From the NCBI GenBank assembly GCA_035776675.1, contig DASTWO010000116.1:1-20582 (forward strand): a stretch of 20,582 bases of DNA, in the 5' to 3' direction. The DNA is from DASSOY01 sp035776675 (GTDB lineage Bacteria > Bacillota > Bacilli > Bacillales > DASSOY01). Below, one piece after another: positions 14,207 to 20,582 of the stretch (position 1 is its first letter; each line of letters opens with the position of its first letter). The position numbers were made by a program, and so were the translations under genes. Below the pieces are notes generated by a model that worked only from the letters and a program-made list of their open reading frames with translations, was not told the origin of the DNA and ran no database searches.

Positions 14207-14839
14207 ATCGAACTGAGTAATCGTCAGGAACATATCTTGCAAATTGTGAAGGACGAAGGTCCGATAACCGGAGAACAGATAGCTGATCAACTGGGTCTGA
14301 CAAGGGCAACGTTGCGTCCTGATTTGGCTATTTTGACCATGGCTGGATTTTTGGATGCGAGACCTAGGGTTGGGTATTTCTACTCGGGGAAAACCGGATC
14401 ACAATTGTTGACGGAAAAAATCAAAAAAGTCAAAGTTAAGGATTTCCAGTCTGTTCCGGTTGTCGTGGATCAATCTGTATCGGTATATGACGCGATCACA
14501 ACCATGTTCCTGGAGGATGTTGGAACGCTGTTTGTTGTTGACAAAAAAGCGCACTTAGCCGGTGTTTTATCTCGAAAGGATTTGTTGAGGGCCAGTCTCG
14601 GGAATCGGGATTTATCTAACATTCCCGTGAACATTATCATGACAAGGATGCCGAACATTACAATGTGTGGTAAAGACGACCTTGTAATCGAGGTAGCGGG
14701 TTTGTTGATCGAGAAACAAATTGACGGTTTACCGGTTGTCAAGGAAGATAAAGAAAATGGCTATGAAGTGATAGGAAGAATTACGAAGACAAATATTGCG
14801 AAGGTGCTTGTCGAGATTGCGTCGGATGAGTTCGTTTAA
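14207..14839 (+). CDS. ccpN: Transcriptional repressor CcpN (YqzB), HTH plus CBS domains
   Basis: About 210 residues. CcpN represses gluconeogenic genes (gapB, pckA) on glucose in B. subtilis. An N-terminal helix-turn-helix (about 4-60, RQEHILQIV to TRATLRPDLAIL) is followed by two CBS domains (about 75-205), including DAITTMFLEDVGTLFVVDKK and EVAGLLIEKQIDGLPVV. The start is odd. The frame is closed by TGA at 14198-14200, and the homologous part begins IELSNRQEHIL with no ATG, GTG or TTG. The binding site AGGGTGGTGA (14191-14200) points to ATC at 14207 (6-base spacing), ATC at 14204 or CTG at 14213. The first conventional start, TTG 14237, would cut into the first helix. yqfL follows after 10 bases, the known pairing. 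Confidence 0.93.
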   Translation: MELSNRQEHILQIVKDEGPITGEQIADQLGLTRATLRPDLAILTMAGFLDARPRVGYFYSGKTGSQLLTEKIKKVKVKDFQSVPVVVDQSVSVYDAITTMFLEDVGTLFVVDKKAHLAGVLSRKDLLRASLGNRDLSNIPVNIIMTRMPNITMCGKDDLVIEVAGLLIEKQIDGLPVVKEDKENGYEVIGRITKTNIAKVLVEIASDEFV

Positions 14840-14849
14840 GGAGGTTTCT

Positions 14850-15683
14850 ATGGATAAAAAAATCAATCATCCTGTTGTTTACGTCGTATCCGATTCCGTC
14901 GGAGAAACAGCCGAATTGGTTGTCAAAGCCGCTTCAAGTCAGTTTCGTGACCGCTCCATTGATATTCGGCGAATCCCGTATGTTGAAGATAAAAATACAG
15001 TGGATGAAATTGTAGCGGCAGCCAAAGGTGACGAAGCCTTAATAGCCTTCACATTGGTAATTCCTGAAATCAAACAATATTTGATCCAAACAGCCCAGCA
15101 GCAGAAGGTGGCTCTCGTTGATATACTTGGACCGATGATGACGGAAATGGAGCGTAATTTTCAGCAAAATCCTCAATATGAACCGGGTCTTGTTCATACA
15201 TTAGATGAAAACTACTTTCAACGTGTCGAAGCCGTTGAATTTGCGGTTAAATATGATGACGGCCGAGATCCACGCGGGATTGAAAGGGCTGATATTGTGT
15301 TAGTAGGGGTCTCCAGAACCTCGAAAACACCATTGTCTCAATATCTGGCCAACAAACGTCTTAAGGTCGCTAATGTACCGATTGTTCCCGAGGTTGAACC
15401 GCCGGAAGAATTGTTTAAAGTTCCGACAGGAAAATGCATCGGATTAAGAGCGAATCCCGAAAAGCTGAATCATATTCGAACCGAGCGGCTTAAGGCACTA
15501 GGTCTTGATTCCGAAGCTAACTATGCTAACGTCAAACGGATTAGTGAGGAACTGCGATTTTTCGATGATGTTGTTAATAGGCTTGGATGTGAAGTTATTG
15601 ATGTTTCCAACAAGGCCGTTGAGGAGACAGCAAACATCATATTACACACTTATAGAAAACGAAAAGAAAACGGCGGGCACTGA
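14850..15683 (+). CDS. yqfL: Pyruvate, phosphate dikinase regulatory protein (YqfL, DUF299)
   Basis: A 277-residue bifunctional enzyme family: ADP-dependent Ser/Thr kinase and Pi-dependent pyrophosphorylase that switches pyruvate phosphate dikinase or PEP synthetase off and on. The start NHPVVYVVSDSVGETAELVV, the segment FAVKYDDGRDPRG, and the P-loop-like GVSRTSKT at residues 153-160 are diagnostic. So is KLNHIRTERLKALGL. The ATG at 14850 sits 5 bases after a strong AAGGAGG (14838-14844), so the upstream in-frame extension to 14796 is rejected. It is cotranscribed with ccpN, fitting joint control of gluconeogenesis. In B. subtilis YqfL is also reported to modulate CcpN activity. A terminator overlaps its stop codon. 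Confidence 0.95.
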   Translation: MDKKINHPVVYVVSDSVGETAELVVKAASSQFRDRSIDIRRIPYVEDKNTVDEIVAAAKGDEALIAFTLVIPEIKQYLIQTAQQQKVALVDILGPMMTEMERNFQQNPQYEPGLVHTLDENYFQRVEAVEFAVKYDDGRDPRGIERADIVLVGVSRTSKTPLSQYLANKRLKVANVPIVPEVEPPEELFKVPTGKCIGLRANPEKLNHIRTERLKALGLDSEANYANVKRISEELRFFDDVVNRLGCEVIDVSNKAVEETANIILHTYRKRKENGGH

Positions 15684-15711
15684 ATTCTTCATGAATTCGG
15701 TGTTTTTTTTT
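15678..15711 (+). terminator. Intrinsic terminator after yqfL
   Basis: CACTGAATTC (15678-15687) pairs with GAATTCGGTG (15693-15702), ten pairs including one G-U, around TTCAT, and nine T residues follow (15703-15711). The yqfL stop TGA (15681-15683) lies in the left arm. Confidence 0.95.
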
Positions 15712-15730
15712 CGGAAATACGACTTGATGC

Positions 15731-15760
15731 TTGCCTGTTTTGATTTTTACGTATTATAAT
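15731..15760 (+). promoter_or_regulatory. Candidate SigA promoter of yaiI-dnaG-sigA
   Basis: TTGCCT (15731-15736) and a perfect TATAAT (15755-15760) with an 18-base spacer. It lies just after the yqfL terminator and is the first good promoter before yaiI. The leader of about 110 bases has only short AT-rich hairpins (for example 15817-15832) and a 4-bp TCCT-GCG-AGGA hairpin (15849-15859). Confidence 0.65.
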
Positions 15761-15876
15761 TAAGCTTTGTGATTAGAATAGCTATTAGTTGATAATCGAA
15801 ATGGAAGCCGAAATTCTTAATTTTTGAATTAAAGATGAAAGGAAGGAATCCTGCGAGGAATGTAGAATAAAGAAAT

Positions 15877-16335
15877 ATGACGAAAAATCTTACCGTTTAT
15901 GTCGATGCAGATGCATGTCCTGTTAAAGAGGAAATTCTGGCGGCCGGCACCCTGTACCCTGTTGACATATTTTTTATTGCCTCGTATGCACACGTGTCAA
16001 ATAATGATGACGGTCGGTGGATTTATGTCGACTCTGAAAGTGAAGCCGTGGATATGTATATAGTAAATCATGCTCAATCCGGCGACATTGTCGTCACGCA
16101 AGATCACGGTTTGGCCAGCCTGTTGTCCGGGCGTGGGGTTTATGTACTGTCTCCAAGGGGAATAACCTTTTCAGAACAAGAAATGGATCATACTTTGTTC
16201 CGTCGTTTTCTATCGGCTAAACAAAGGCGTGCCGGAGGGCGTGTAAAGGGCCCTCGGAAGATGTCTGAGAGTGATCGGACTCGTTTTCGTGAATCTTTGA
16301 AAAGAATTTTGTCAATAAATGAAGGAAAACGATAG
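15877..16335 (+). CDS. YaiI/YqxD family protein (UPF0178)
   Basis: A 152-residue protein of the YaiI/YqxD family, a PIN-like or NYN-like fold of unknown function. The signature VDADACPVKEEI near the N-terminus and VVTQDHGLASLLSGRG supply acidic residues of the kind that bind metal in PIN nucleases. The C-terminus is basic (AKQRRAGGRVKGPRK). Nuclease activity is inference. The ATG at 15877 gives the right N-terminus but has a weak binding site; the nearest purine-rich stretch, GAGGAA at 15855-15860, is 16 bases away, so it may be poorly translated. It is the usual gene before dnaG in Bacillales. B. subtilis calls it yqxD. Confidence 0.92.
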   Translation: MTKNLTVYVDADACPVKEEILAAGTLYPVDIFFIASYAHVSNNDDGRWIYVDSESEAVDMYIVNHAQSGDIVVTQDHGLASLLSGRGVYVLSPRGITFSEQEMDHTLFRRFLSAKQRRAGGRVKGPRKMSESDRTRFRESLKRILSINEGKR

Positions 16336-16393
16336 CCGCTTCTTGAATAGATTATATAGAGCCAATTGAAGTAAGGGAAACGGTGATGCAGGG

Positions 16394-18217
16394 ATGGCGG
16401 GAAGGATTCCTGAAAGTAAGATTGAAGAAATTAGAAACTCCGCGGACATTGTTGATCTTGTAGGTGAATATGTTCAATTAAGGAAGCAAGGCCGTAATTT
16501 CATTGGGCTTTGCCCGTTTCATGAAGAGAAAACACCATCCTTTTCGGTTTCCCCGGATAAGCAAATCTATAAGTGTTTCGGATGCGGAAGCGGGGGAAAT
16601 GTCTTTACGTTTCTTCAGGAAATTGAAGGCTACGATTTTCTGGAGGCGGTCAAACATTTGGGTGACAGGGCGCACATTGAGTTGCCCGATATTCAACCAA
16701 GGCATGATAACCCAGAACGAGACAATCAAAGAAAGACAATGATCGATGCTCATGATTTGCTTACAAAATTTTATTATTCTTGTTTGATGAAGACAAACGC
16801 GGGAGGAAAGGCCAGGGAATATCTTAAAGAAAGGGGCTTTACCGAAGATACACTTGAAAAGTTTCAAATCGGTTATGCTCCGGAAGAATGGGAATTAGCC
16901 GTTCGTTTCTTGAAGAAACGCGGTTTTCAACCTGAAGTTATGCAACAGGCCGGACTATTCTCTAAACGTGAGTTTGACGGGAAGTATTTCGATCGTTTTC
17001 GAAATCGAATCATGTTTCCGATCTGGAATGTAAGGGGGCATCCCGTTGGTTTTGGTGGGCGGGTTCTAGGTGACGGCCAGCCGAAATATTTAAACAGTCC
17101 TGAAACAGGAGTCTTCAACAAAAGCAAGACCTTATATGCCTTTCATTTGGCGAAGCCGGCGATTCGTGAGAAAAAGCAGGCGGTTTTGTTCGAAGGTTAT
17201 GTTGATGTTGTCACTGCTCATCAAGCTGGAGTGAACAATACCGTCGCCTCACTGGGAACATCATTAACATCCGAACAAGCCTATATATTAAGGCGGCATG
17301 CGGATACAGTTATTATTTGCTACGATTCCGACCGAGCCGGTGTTGATGCCGCATTTCGGGCCGCTGAAATTCTTGAAACAGCTGGATGTTATGTAAGGAT
17401 CGCAACAATGCCAGACGGTCTTGATCCCGATGACTACATTGGCAAATACGGGGGATCTCGTTTTCAATCCGATGTAATAGGGGCAAGCGAAACTGTGACG
17501 GCATTTAAAATGCAATATTTCCGCAAAGGAAAAAATCTTCGTGATGAAGGAGACCGGCTACGTTATATCGAAGAAGTATTAGGAGTTATTGCCGGACTTC
17601 GAAAAGCGGTGGAACGCGATCATTATCTGAGGCAGATTGCCGATGAGTTTTCTCTATCACTGGATGCCCTAAAGCAGCAGCAATATGCGATTTACAAACA
17701 ACAAATGGGGTCAAACAGGATAAACGGCGAAGAAGATAAAAAGAATAAGTCGTTAAACAGCAATTTTCTACAAAGAACGTTATTGCCGGCTTTTCAAAAA
17801 GCCGAGCAGATGCTCCTGGCCCACATGATGAATCATGTAGATGTGGCTGAAAGAGTACGAGAAGAATTGGGTGGATCTTTCAGCACAGAAGAATACCATG
17901 CGATTGCCGCCTATCTGTATGCCTATTATGAAGAAGGCAACAATCCGGATATCAGTGCTTTCATTCAAAGACTGCCGGATCAAAGGTTGATTCGAATCGC
18001 ATCTGAAATTGCCATTCTGCCGATTCATGAAGAGGCAACCGATCAGGAAATACAGGATTACATTCATCGGGTGCAAACCTATCCCAAGTGGCACGAAATT
18101 GGGGAGATGGAAAGGCAAAGAGAAGCGGCGGAAAAAGGAAACAATCCTGAAGAAGCCGCGAGAATCAAGATGAACATTCTCAAGAAAAAGAGAGAGATAG
18201 AGGATTCTTGGTTGTGA
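16394..18217 (+). CDS. dnaG: DNA primase
   Basis: A 607-residue primase that makes RNA primers for replication and works with the DnaB/DnaC helicase. The N-terminal CHC2 zinc-binding domain has Cys40, His43, Cys61 and Cys64 (CPFH and CFGC). The TOPRIM catalytic core (about 258-340) includes VLFEGYVDV (acidic Glu) and YDSDRAG. The C-terminal helicase-binding part (about 450-607) is helical, rich in Glu, Arg and Lys and least conserved. The ATG at 16394 follows GGTGAT (16382-16387) by 6 bases; a nearby ATG at 16386 is out of frame. sigA follows 22 bases after its stop. Confidence 0.98.
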   Translation: MAGRIPESKIEEIRNSADIVDLVGEYVQLRKQGRNFIGLCPFHEEKTPSFSVSPDKQIYKCFGCGSGGNVFTFLQEIEGYDFLEAVKHLGDRAHIELPDIQPRHDNPERDNQRKTMIDAHDLLTKFYYSCLMKTNAGGKAREYLKERGFTEDTLEKFQIGYAPEEWELAVRFLKKRGFQPEVMQQAGLFSKREFDGKYFDRFRNRIMFPIWNVRGHPVGFGGRVLGDGQPKYLNSPETGVFNKSKTLYAFHLAKPAIREKKQAVLFEGYVDVVTAHQAGVNNTVASLGTSLTSEQAYILRRHADTVIICYDSDRAGVDAAFRAAEILETAGCYVRIATMPDGLDPDDYIGKYGGSRFQSDVIGASETVTAFKMQYFRKGKNLRDEGDRLRYIEEVLGVIAGLRKAVERDHYLRQIADEFSLSLDALKQQQYAIYKQQMGSNRINGEEDKKNKSLNSNFLQRTLLPAFQKAEQMLLAHMMNHVDVAERVREELGGSFSTEEYHAIAAYLYAYYEEGNNPDISAFIQRLPDQRLIRIASEIAILPIHEEATDQEIQDYIHRVQTYPKWHEIGEMERQREAAEKGNNPEEAARIKMNILKKKREIEDSWL

Positions 18218-18239
18218 AATAATGGAAGGAGGGGATCGA

Positions 18240-19352
18240 ATGGCTGAAAAACCTGAACGTCAAGAGGCGCAGGGTGAATTAACCATCGATCAAGTCAAAG
18301 AACAACTCTTAGAGGTCGGAAAGAAAAGAGGGGCGCTGACTTACAGAGAAATTGCCGATCGCCTGGCACCTTTTGATCAGGATTCCGAGCAAATGGATGA
18401 GTTCTTCGAATATCTTGATGATCAAGGTGTAGAGGTGCTGGATGAAGCAGACAATCCGGCTTTACAGCAAAATGATAAGGAAGAAGAATTCGACCTGAAC
18501 GATTTGAGCGTGCCGCCTGGTGTCAAAATCAACGACCCCGTTAGAATGTACTTGAAAGAAATTGGACGCGTTGATTTGTTATCCGCAGCGGAAGAAATCA
18601 ATCTGGCCAAAAGGATCGAAGAAGGTGACGAAGAGGCTGAACGTCGCCTGGCTGAAGCCAACCTGCGTTTGGTTGTCAGTATCGCGAAGAGATATGTTGG
18701 CCGGGGAATGTTGTTTCTTGACCTTATTCAGGAAGGCAACATGGGTCTGATTAAAGCTGTTGAGAAATTCGACTATCGTAAAGGCTATAAGTTCAGCACA
18801 TATGCGACCTGGTGGATTCGCCAAGCCATTACAAGAGCGATTGCAGACCAAGCCCGAACGATCCGGATACCCGTGCATATGGTAGAAACGATCAACAAGC
18901 TGATTCGTGTGCAACGCCAGTTACTTCAGGATCTAGGACGGGAACCAACGCCCGAAGAGATTTCGAAAGAAATGGAACTTACACCGGACAAAGTCCGTGA
19001 AATCTTAAAAATTGCTCAAGAACCCGTGTCTCTTGAAACCCCCATTGGGGAAGAAGACGATTCCCATCTTGGTGATTTCATCGAAGACCAGGATGCACAA
19101 GCGCCATCGGATGCCGCAGCATACGAATTGTTGAAGGAACAACTGGAAGATGTTCTTGATACATTGACAGATCGAGAAGAAAACGTATTGCGTCTTCGAT
19201 TCGGACTTGACGACGGCAGAACACGGACATTGGAAGAGGTCGGGAAGGTATTCGGCGTTACACGAGAACGTATACGTCAAATTGAAGCAAAGGCTTTGCG
19301 AAAGCTTCGTCACCCGAGCCGCAGCAAACGCTTGAAAGATTTCTTAGAATAA
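18240..19352 (+). CDS. sigA: Primary RNA polymerase sigma factor SigA
   Basis: A 370-residue housekeeping sigma factor. Region 1.1 occupies about 1-80 and is acidic at its end. Region 1.2 begins at about 97 (NDPVRMYLKEIG). Region 2, about 135-215, includes the -10 recognition and melting stretch GYKFSTYATWWIRQAITRAI. Regions 3 and 4 follow, with the -35-binding helix-turn-helix GVTRERIRQIEAKALRKLRH. This is the short SigA form of Bacillus (about 371 residues), without the large insert of the E. coli protein. The ATG at 18240 sits 5 bases after GGAAGGAGGGG (18224-18234); an ATG at 18222 falls before that site. It is the last gene of the yaiI-dnaG-sigA operon and has its own terminator. Confidence 0.98.
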   Translation: MAEKPERQEAQGELTIDQVKEQLLEVGKKRGALTYREIADRLAPFDQDSEQMDEFFEYLDDQGVEVLDEADNPALQQNDKEEEFDLNDLSVPPGVKINDPVRMYLKEIGRVDLLSAAEEINLAKRIEEGDEEAERRLAEANLRLVVSIAKRYVGRGMLFLDLIQEGNMGLIKAVEKFDYRKGYKFSTYATWWIRQAITRAIADQARTIRIPVHMVETINKLIRVQRQLLQDLGREPTPEEISKEMELTPDKVREILKIAQEPVSLETPIGEEDDSHLGDFIEDQDAQAPSDAAAYELLKEQLEDVLDTLTDREENVLRLRFGLDDGRTRTLEEVGKVFGVTRERIRQIEAKALRKLRHPSRSKRLKDFLE

Positions 19353-19353
19353 G

Positions 19354-19384
19354 GTTTACTTCATTTTCGGAGTAAACTTTTTTT
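19354..19384 (+). terminator. Intrinsic terminator after sigA
   Basis: GTTTACTTC (19354-19362) pairs with GGAGTAAAC (19369-19377), nine pairs with one G-U, around a 6-base loop. Seven T residues follow (19378-19384). It starts 2 bases after the sigA stop. Confidence 0.92.
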
Positions 19385-19473
19385 GTGCCGTTAGAACCTA
19401 TTCATGCGCCGATAACAAGTTACTAGACGTAGTTTCAATAATGTAATGTCTCACAAAGTTGGCGGATCATTGT

Positions 19474-19517
19474 GATAGCCGGTAGCCTCAATACCACCCG
19501 CTAAACTTCAGGCTATC
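19474..19517. repeat. Inverted repeat in the sigA downstream region
   Basis: GATAGCC (19474-19480) and GGCTATC (19511-19517) are perfect 7-base inverted repeats around a 30-base interval, which itself has GGTA (19481-19484) against TACC (19492-19495). No T-run follows. Its role is unknown. Confidence 0.4.
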
Positions 19518-19623
19518 CTATTACTCAAGATGTTTTGCTTGGTGTTTATTTTACTGATTTTTCACCCTGAGTGCAAGAGGGTTTGGAAATCATTTAGATC
19601 GCTTACTCGGAAAAAGATTAAAT

Positions 19624-19687
19624 AAACAGGTTTTCTGATTGGCATGATCAGCTATTTGATGAGGTGTGTCGAGTGTAACCTGTTTTT
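19624..19687 (+). repeat. Long-loop inverted repeat ending in a T-run
   Basis: AAACAGGTT (19624-19632) and AACCTGTTT (19677-19685) are perfect 9-base inverted repeats 44 bases apart. An inner hairpin CTGAT/ATCAG (19635-19639 and 19647-19651) lies between them. The right arm runs into five T residues (19683-19687), giving it a terminator-like look. It could end an unrecognised transcript or be a remnant of a small mobile element. Confidence 0.4.
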
Positions 19688-19772
19688 CTTATCTAAAGAA
19701 CGGTTATTTGTAGTGTTGGAAGATAAGCGATTCGGAAATGATTGATTATCCTGGAGGAAAAATGAAAAAAGG

Positions 19773-19802
19773 TTGAAACGCTTACATTTTTGTTTTTATA
19801 AT
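19773..19802 (+). promoter_or_regulatory. SigA-type promoter of the acyl-CoA dehydrogenase gene, with a cre-like site
   Basis: TTGAAA (19773-19778), an 18-base spacer and a perfect TATAAT (19797-19802). TTGAAACGCTTACA (19773-19786) resembles a CcpA-binding cre site (TTGAAAGCGCTTACA-like) lacking one base in the left half; the right half CGCTTACA is intact. Such a site over the -35 box would fit glucose repression of fatty-acid breakdown, but the shortened half-site makes this uncertain. Confidence 0.6.
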
Positions 19803-19849
19803 AAGTGGAAGAAGGTTTTGGAGCATAGGGAGAACTGGAGGAGAATAAT

Positions 19850-20582
19850 TTGAACTTTGACTTGACGGAAGAACAGAAAATGATACGCAAAATGCTTCGC
19901 GAGTTCAGCGAAGAAGAGGTTGCACCTGGGGCTGAAAAGTGGGATAGAGAGAAGCGGTTTCCAAAAGAGGTATTCGAGAAACTGGGCAAACTCGGAATCA
20001 TGGGACTGCCTTTCCCTGAAGAATATGGCGGAGGCGGCGGGGATACTGTAAGTTTCGCTATTGTGGTCGAAGAGCTAAGCCGCGCATGCGGGTCGACGGG
20101 AATTACGTATTCTGCCCATGTTTCACTTGGGGGACAGCCGATCCATTTATTCGGTACAAAAGAACAAAAGGAGAAATATCTCGTCCCGATTTGCAGTGGG
20201 GAATCACTTGGAGCTTTCGGATTAACAGAACCGAACGCGGGGTCAGACGCAGGGGGGACACAAACGGAAGCCATTGTAGATGGTGATGATTGGATTGTAA
20301 GCGGTAACAAATGTTTTATAACCAATGCGAGTTATGCTCAGTTTGTGCCACTGACGGCCATAACCGGCCGAAATAACGGGGAAAAGGAAATTACTGCTGT
20401 GATCGTCCCTACTGAAGCGAGAGGGTTCTCCATCATCGATAATTATGAAAAAATGGGGCTTCATGCATCCAATACAACCGAATTGGTATTGGAAGATGTT
20501 CGGGTTCCTCAAGAGAACATGCTTGGAGAACGCGGCAAAGGCTTTCAGCAATTTCTTGTTACTCTTGACGGCGGGCGCATTG
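19850..20582 (+). CDS. Acyl-CoA dehydrogenase, 3' end outside the window
   Basis: The first 244 codons of an FAD-dependent acyl-CoA dehydrogenase, which makes the 2,3-double bond of acyl-CoA in fatty-acid or branched-chain degradation; full length is normally about 380 residues. The N-terminal helical domain starts MNFDLTEEQKMIRKMLREFS. The family signature GAFGLTEPNAGSD (121-133) and the FAD-contacting region (about 152-165, GNKCFITNA) are present. So is the middle beta-domain with KMGLHASNTTELVLEDVRVP. The catalytic Glu, expected near residue 365, is beyond the window. The start is TTG at 19850, 6 bases after GGAGGAG (19837-19843). Substrate chain length cannot be told; short-chain (AcdA/MmgC-like) is a guess. 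Upstream is the promoter with the cre-like site. Confidence 0.95.
   Translation, partial: MNFDLTEEQKMIRKMLREFSEEEVAPGAEKWDREKRFPKEVFEKLGKLGIMGLPFPEEYGGGGGDTVSFAIVVEELSRACGSTGITYSAHVSLGGQPIHLFGTKEQKEKYLVPICSGESLGAFGLTEPNAGSDAGGTQTEAIVDGDDWIVSGNKCFITNASYAQFVPLTAITGRNNGEKEITAVIVPTEARGFSIIDNYEKMGLHASNTTELVLEDVRVPQENMLGERGKGFQQFLVTLDGGRI

Larger units (their letters stand above)
19385..19849 (+). other. Gene-free interval between sigA and the acyl-CoA dehydrogenase gene
   Basis: These 465 bases hold no convincing coding frame on either strand. The only antisense frame reaching in (from 20325 down to 19693) mirrors the real dehydrogenase gene. It contains two inverted repeats (19474-19517 and 19624-19687, listed separately) and the dehydrogenase promoter (19773-19802). 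A short frame at 19622-19675 reads INRFSDWHDQLFDEVCRV between stops and could be a decayed gene fragment, but is too short to call. Confidence 0.6.

Noticed and set aside
16343..16358. TTGAAT and a TATATA-like stretch before dnaG as a promoter
   Set aside because: The two boxes are only about 5 bases apart, so they cannot form one promoter.
19762..19776. A tiny ORF (MKKG) with a good binding site GGAGG before the dehydrogenase gene
   Set aside because: It ends within the -35 box of the downstream promoter, so it is not on that transcript, and no promoter serves it; probably chance.
19693..20325. A 210-codon open frame on the minus strand
   Set aside because: It lies antisense to the clear acyl-CoA dehydrogenase frame, is Ser/Pro-rich with no family motif, and has no binding site; it is a mirror of the real gene.
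1..20582. CRISPR array, prophage, transposase, defence or secretion system
   Set aside because: No regularly spaced repeats, integrase, transposase or known defence genes were seen; gene order is the conserved Bacillales one.

Overview
The window is a chromosomal housekeeping block from a Gram-positive, endospore-forming member of the Bacillales. The gene order rpsU-yqeY, floA-yqfB, yqfC-yqfD-phoH-pgpH-ybeY-dgkA-cdd-era-yqzL-recO, glyQ-glyS, ccpN-yqfL, yaiI-dnaG-sigA matches my recollection of the Bacillus subtilis order almost gene for gene. Sporulation genes (yqfC, yqfD), an ECF SigW-type promoter, a glycine T-box and the Bacillus form of the primary sigma factor fit this. I cannot name the species. 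Every gene I recognise lies on the + strand, and I see no RNA genes other than leader RNAs, no insertion sequence, no CRISPR and no prophage.

Layout. 1-394: 3' end of an unrecognised ORF. 391-1261: strong SigA-type promoter, structured leader, ribosomal protein bS21, YqeY, then a terminator. 1268-2843: SigW-type promoter driving flotillin FloA and a small membrane protein with five exact octapeptide repeats, then a terminator. 2889-10839: a long, tightly packed operon for sporulation, c-di-AMP hydrolysis, RNA maturation, lipid recycling, pyrimidine salvage, ribosome assembly and recombination. 10836-14176: promoter, T-box riboswitch and the two glycyl-tRNA synthetase subunits. 14207-15711: gluconeogenesis repressor CcpN and the PPDK regulator YqfL, closed by a terminator. 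15731-19384: promoter, YaiI family protein, DNA primase and primary sigma factor (the old 'macromolecular synthesis' operon), closed by a terminator. 19385-19849: 465 bases without a gene, holding two inverted repeats and a promoter. 19850-end: 5' part of an acyl-CoA dehydrogenase.

The genes link translation (bS21, Era, YbeY, GlyQS), DNA replication and repair (DnaG, RecO), transcription (SigA) and envelope maintenance (FloA, UdpK, PgpH). Several neighbours overlap by 1 to 17 bases, which suggests translational coupling.

I found no new defence or mobile system. The parts least explained by known families are the 8-residue repeats in the gene after floA, a multi-helix leader in front of rpsU, the apparent lack of an AUG/GUG/UUG start at the homology-supported start of ccpN, and the inverted repeats after sigA. 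All identifications rest on reading motifs and recalled family sequences; no database search was run.
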